A stretch of DNA of 45,131 nt from NCBI GenBank assembly GCA_015055625.1, contig SVHU01000006.1, positions 56,325 to 101,455 of the forward strand. The letters run 5' to 3'. Source of the stretch: Clostridiales bacterium. Lineage in GTDB: Bacteria > Bacillota > Clostridia > Christensenellales > Pumilibacteraceae. How positions within the stretch are numbered: position 1 is the stretch's first letter; each line of letters opens with the position of its first letter. The position numbers were made by a program, and so were the translations under genes. The notes under the pieces are model-generated. The model was not told the DNA's origin and did not search any database. It saw only the letters and a program-made list of their open reading frames with translations. Below are positions 44,086 through 45,131 of this stretch, piece by piece.

Positions 44086-44273
44086 AAAAATACGAACTAC
44101 GTGTGGGTTTGGTTTAATTAGCAATTTATTTACAATTTTATTCTAGAGCTAATCAGCGACAAGATATTGCCAGAATGAAATAGCGAGAGTGGACAAAATT
44201 ATTGTATAATGCTTGTTGTAAAAGTCTAACAAATTACGCGTAAAACAAAAAAGGAAAAAGGAGAAAATGAGGT

Positions 44274-45131
44274 ATGAATAAATTTCTTAAAATTTTAACC
44301 TCGTCGGCGTTGGCGTTGTTTATGGCATTTGCGCCGATCAGTGGATGTGCTCAGTCTGCCGATTATAAGGTAAAAGCCCCGACTGTTGCAGGATCTAGCT
44401 CTCAAACTTCCACTGAAACGGAAGCGGAGCAGATAGGTCTTACCGCGGGCTTTGAGCTTCCTCACGATAAAGGTTTGGTAGATAACGATGAAACGGAAGT
44501 TAATATCTACGACAACGATTATTACTATCTCAACCAAGTCCGCTCTAACGGTGCGGATCCAGGCACGTTATACGTATCGGAAGAGCATCTTTTAGATTCG
44601 TATACAAAATTGCTAGCGCGCGAGCAAGAAATGCTCGGAGCGGATTTTAGCCAAGCCGATTTTGATAAAGAGTACGGCACGTATGCAGAATGGAAAGAAG
44701 AGAGCGCTAATAAGTTCTATTCTATAACCACGGGTTCTAATGGCTCTGTAAACGCAACTACCAAGCAAAAGTACCCCACGGCAATCGCAGGTTTATATAC
44801 AATGCGTTCGTCATCCGACCTTAATAACTGGAAAATGGCAGGCAAGATTATAGGAGGCCCGGGCACTCTTTCTTTTGCCGTAATGGTAGAAGAGGAAAAC
44901 TGGCATAGAGATCACGCTTCGTGGGCTCCCGAGTTCAATCGTGATCCTATTAGCGGATTATATATCATTTGTGGATCGGTAGGTCATAAAAACGGTAACG
45001 AGAACACCGAATACAATCCCGTTACGTCGCTTTATGATTATTATGACGAGCAGTGGGATAGACTTACTCTTCTTATCGCAGTTTCTTACAACCCTGCAGG
45101 TCCGTACAGAACCATTTCTGCGGAAGAATAC
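44274..45131 (+). CDS. Cassette 5 gene A, 3' truncated by window: GH43-like lipoprotein
   Basis: The frame is open for 286 codons to the window end and is a fifth A paralogue. The signal peptide MNKFLKILTSSALALFMAF ends in lipobox ISGC (Cys25), followed by a Ser/Thr/Glu linker. GADPGTLYVS (about 99), TTKQKYPTAIAGLYTMRSS, WAPEFNRDP (about 222) and NTEYNP match the other copies. It differs by GTL for GAW after the DP and by an insertion around GGPGTLSFAVMVEEENW. The start is ATG 44274, ten bases after AAGGAG (44258-44263); an earlier ATG at 44267 opens only a four-codon frame whose stop overlaps this start. A B gene is expected beyond the window. Confidence 0.8.
   Translation, partial: MNKFLKILTSSALALFMAFAPISGCAQSADYKVKAPTVAGSSSQTSTETEAEQIGLTAGFELPHDKGLVDNDETEVNIYDNDYYYLNQVRSNGADPGTLYVSEEHLLDSYTKLLAREQEMLGADFSQADFDKEYGTYAEWKEESANKFYSITTGSNGSVNATTKQKYPTAIAGLYTMRSSSDLNNWKMAGKIIGGPGTLSFAVMVEEENWHRDHASWAPEFNRDPISGLYIICGSVGHKNGNENTEYNPVTSLYDYYDEQWDRLTLLIAVSYNPAGPYRTISAEEY

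Overview
The window looks like chromosome of a low-to-moderate-GC, spore-forming member of the Clostridia. The evidence is a clear Spo0A sporulation regulator, a T-box leader, AGGAGG-type ribosome binding sites, sigma-A-type promoters, U-tailed hairpin terminators, and lipoprotein signal peptides without any outer-membrane genes. I cannot place it to genus. The giant-lipoprotein content suggests a gut or rumen fibre-associated organism, but that is inference.

Region 1 (1-7550) is housekeeping. A truncated minus-strand gene of the isopropylmalate-synthase-like (DRE-TIM metallolyase) family sits behind a T-box leader. On the plus strand follow a PfkB-type fructokinase, dtd (D-aminoacyl-tRNA deacylase), the glmM-glmS pair for amino-sugar precursor synthesis, spo0A with an upstream 0A-box, and upp. 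Most units have a recognisable promoter and terminator.

Region 2 (7711-43060) is the remarkable part: four tandem copies of a two-gene cassette, each about 9 kb. A fifth cassette starts at 44057 and runs off the window end. Gene A (843-884 aa) encodes a lipoprotein with a GH43-like five-bladed propeller followed by an F5/8C-like sugar-binding domain. Gene B (1924-1948 aa) starts 16-17 bases after A stops. It encodes a giant lipoprotein: lipidated Cys24, four InlB/Listeria-Bacteroides repeats, a CBM9-like domain, then three roughly 390-405-residue supermodules (jelly roll, beta-rich spacer, carboxypeptidase-regulatory-like domain), capped by a fourth jelly roll. Every complete cassette has its own promoter and terminator, so each is its own transcription unit. 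No transporter, regulator, sortase or SusC/D-like gene is interleaved. A reasonable reading is a paired surface system in which A carries a possible glycosidase and B a long non-catalytic glycan-binding or adhesive stalk, duplicated and diversified for different glycans. Cassettes 3 and 4 are the closest pair, cassettes 1 and 2 are more diverged, and the N-terminal part of B shows mosaic near-identity typical of gene conversion.

Region 3 (43061-44273) is a decayed spacer between cassettes 4 and 5. It holds a cluster of hairpins, a truncated glycoside-hydrolase-like gene fragment, and four copies of an 89-bp direct repeat that begin inside the end of that fragment.
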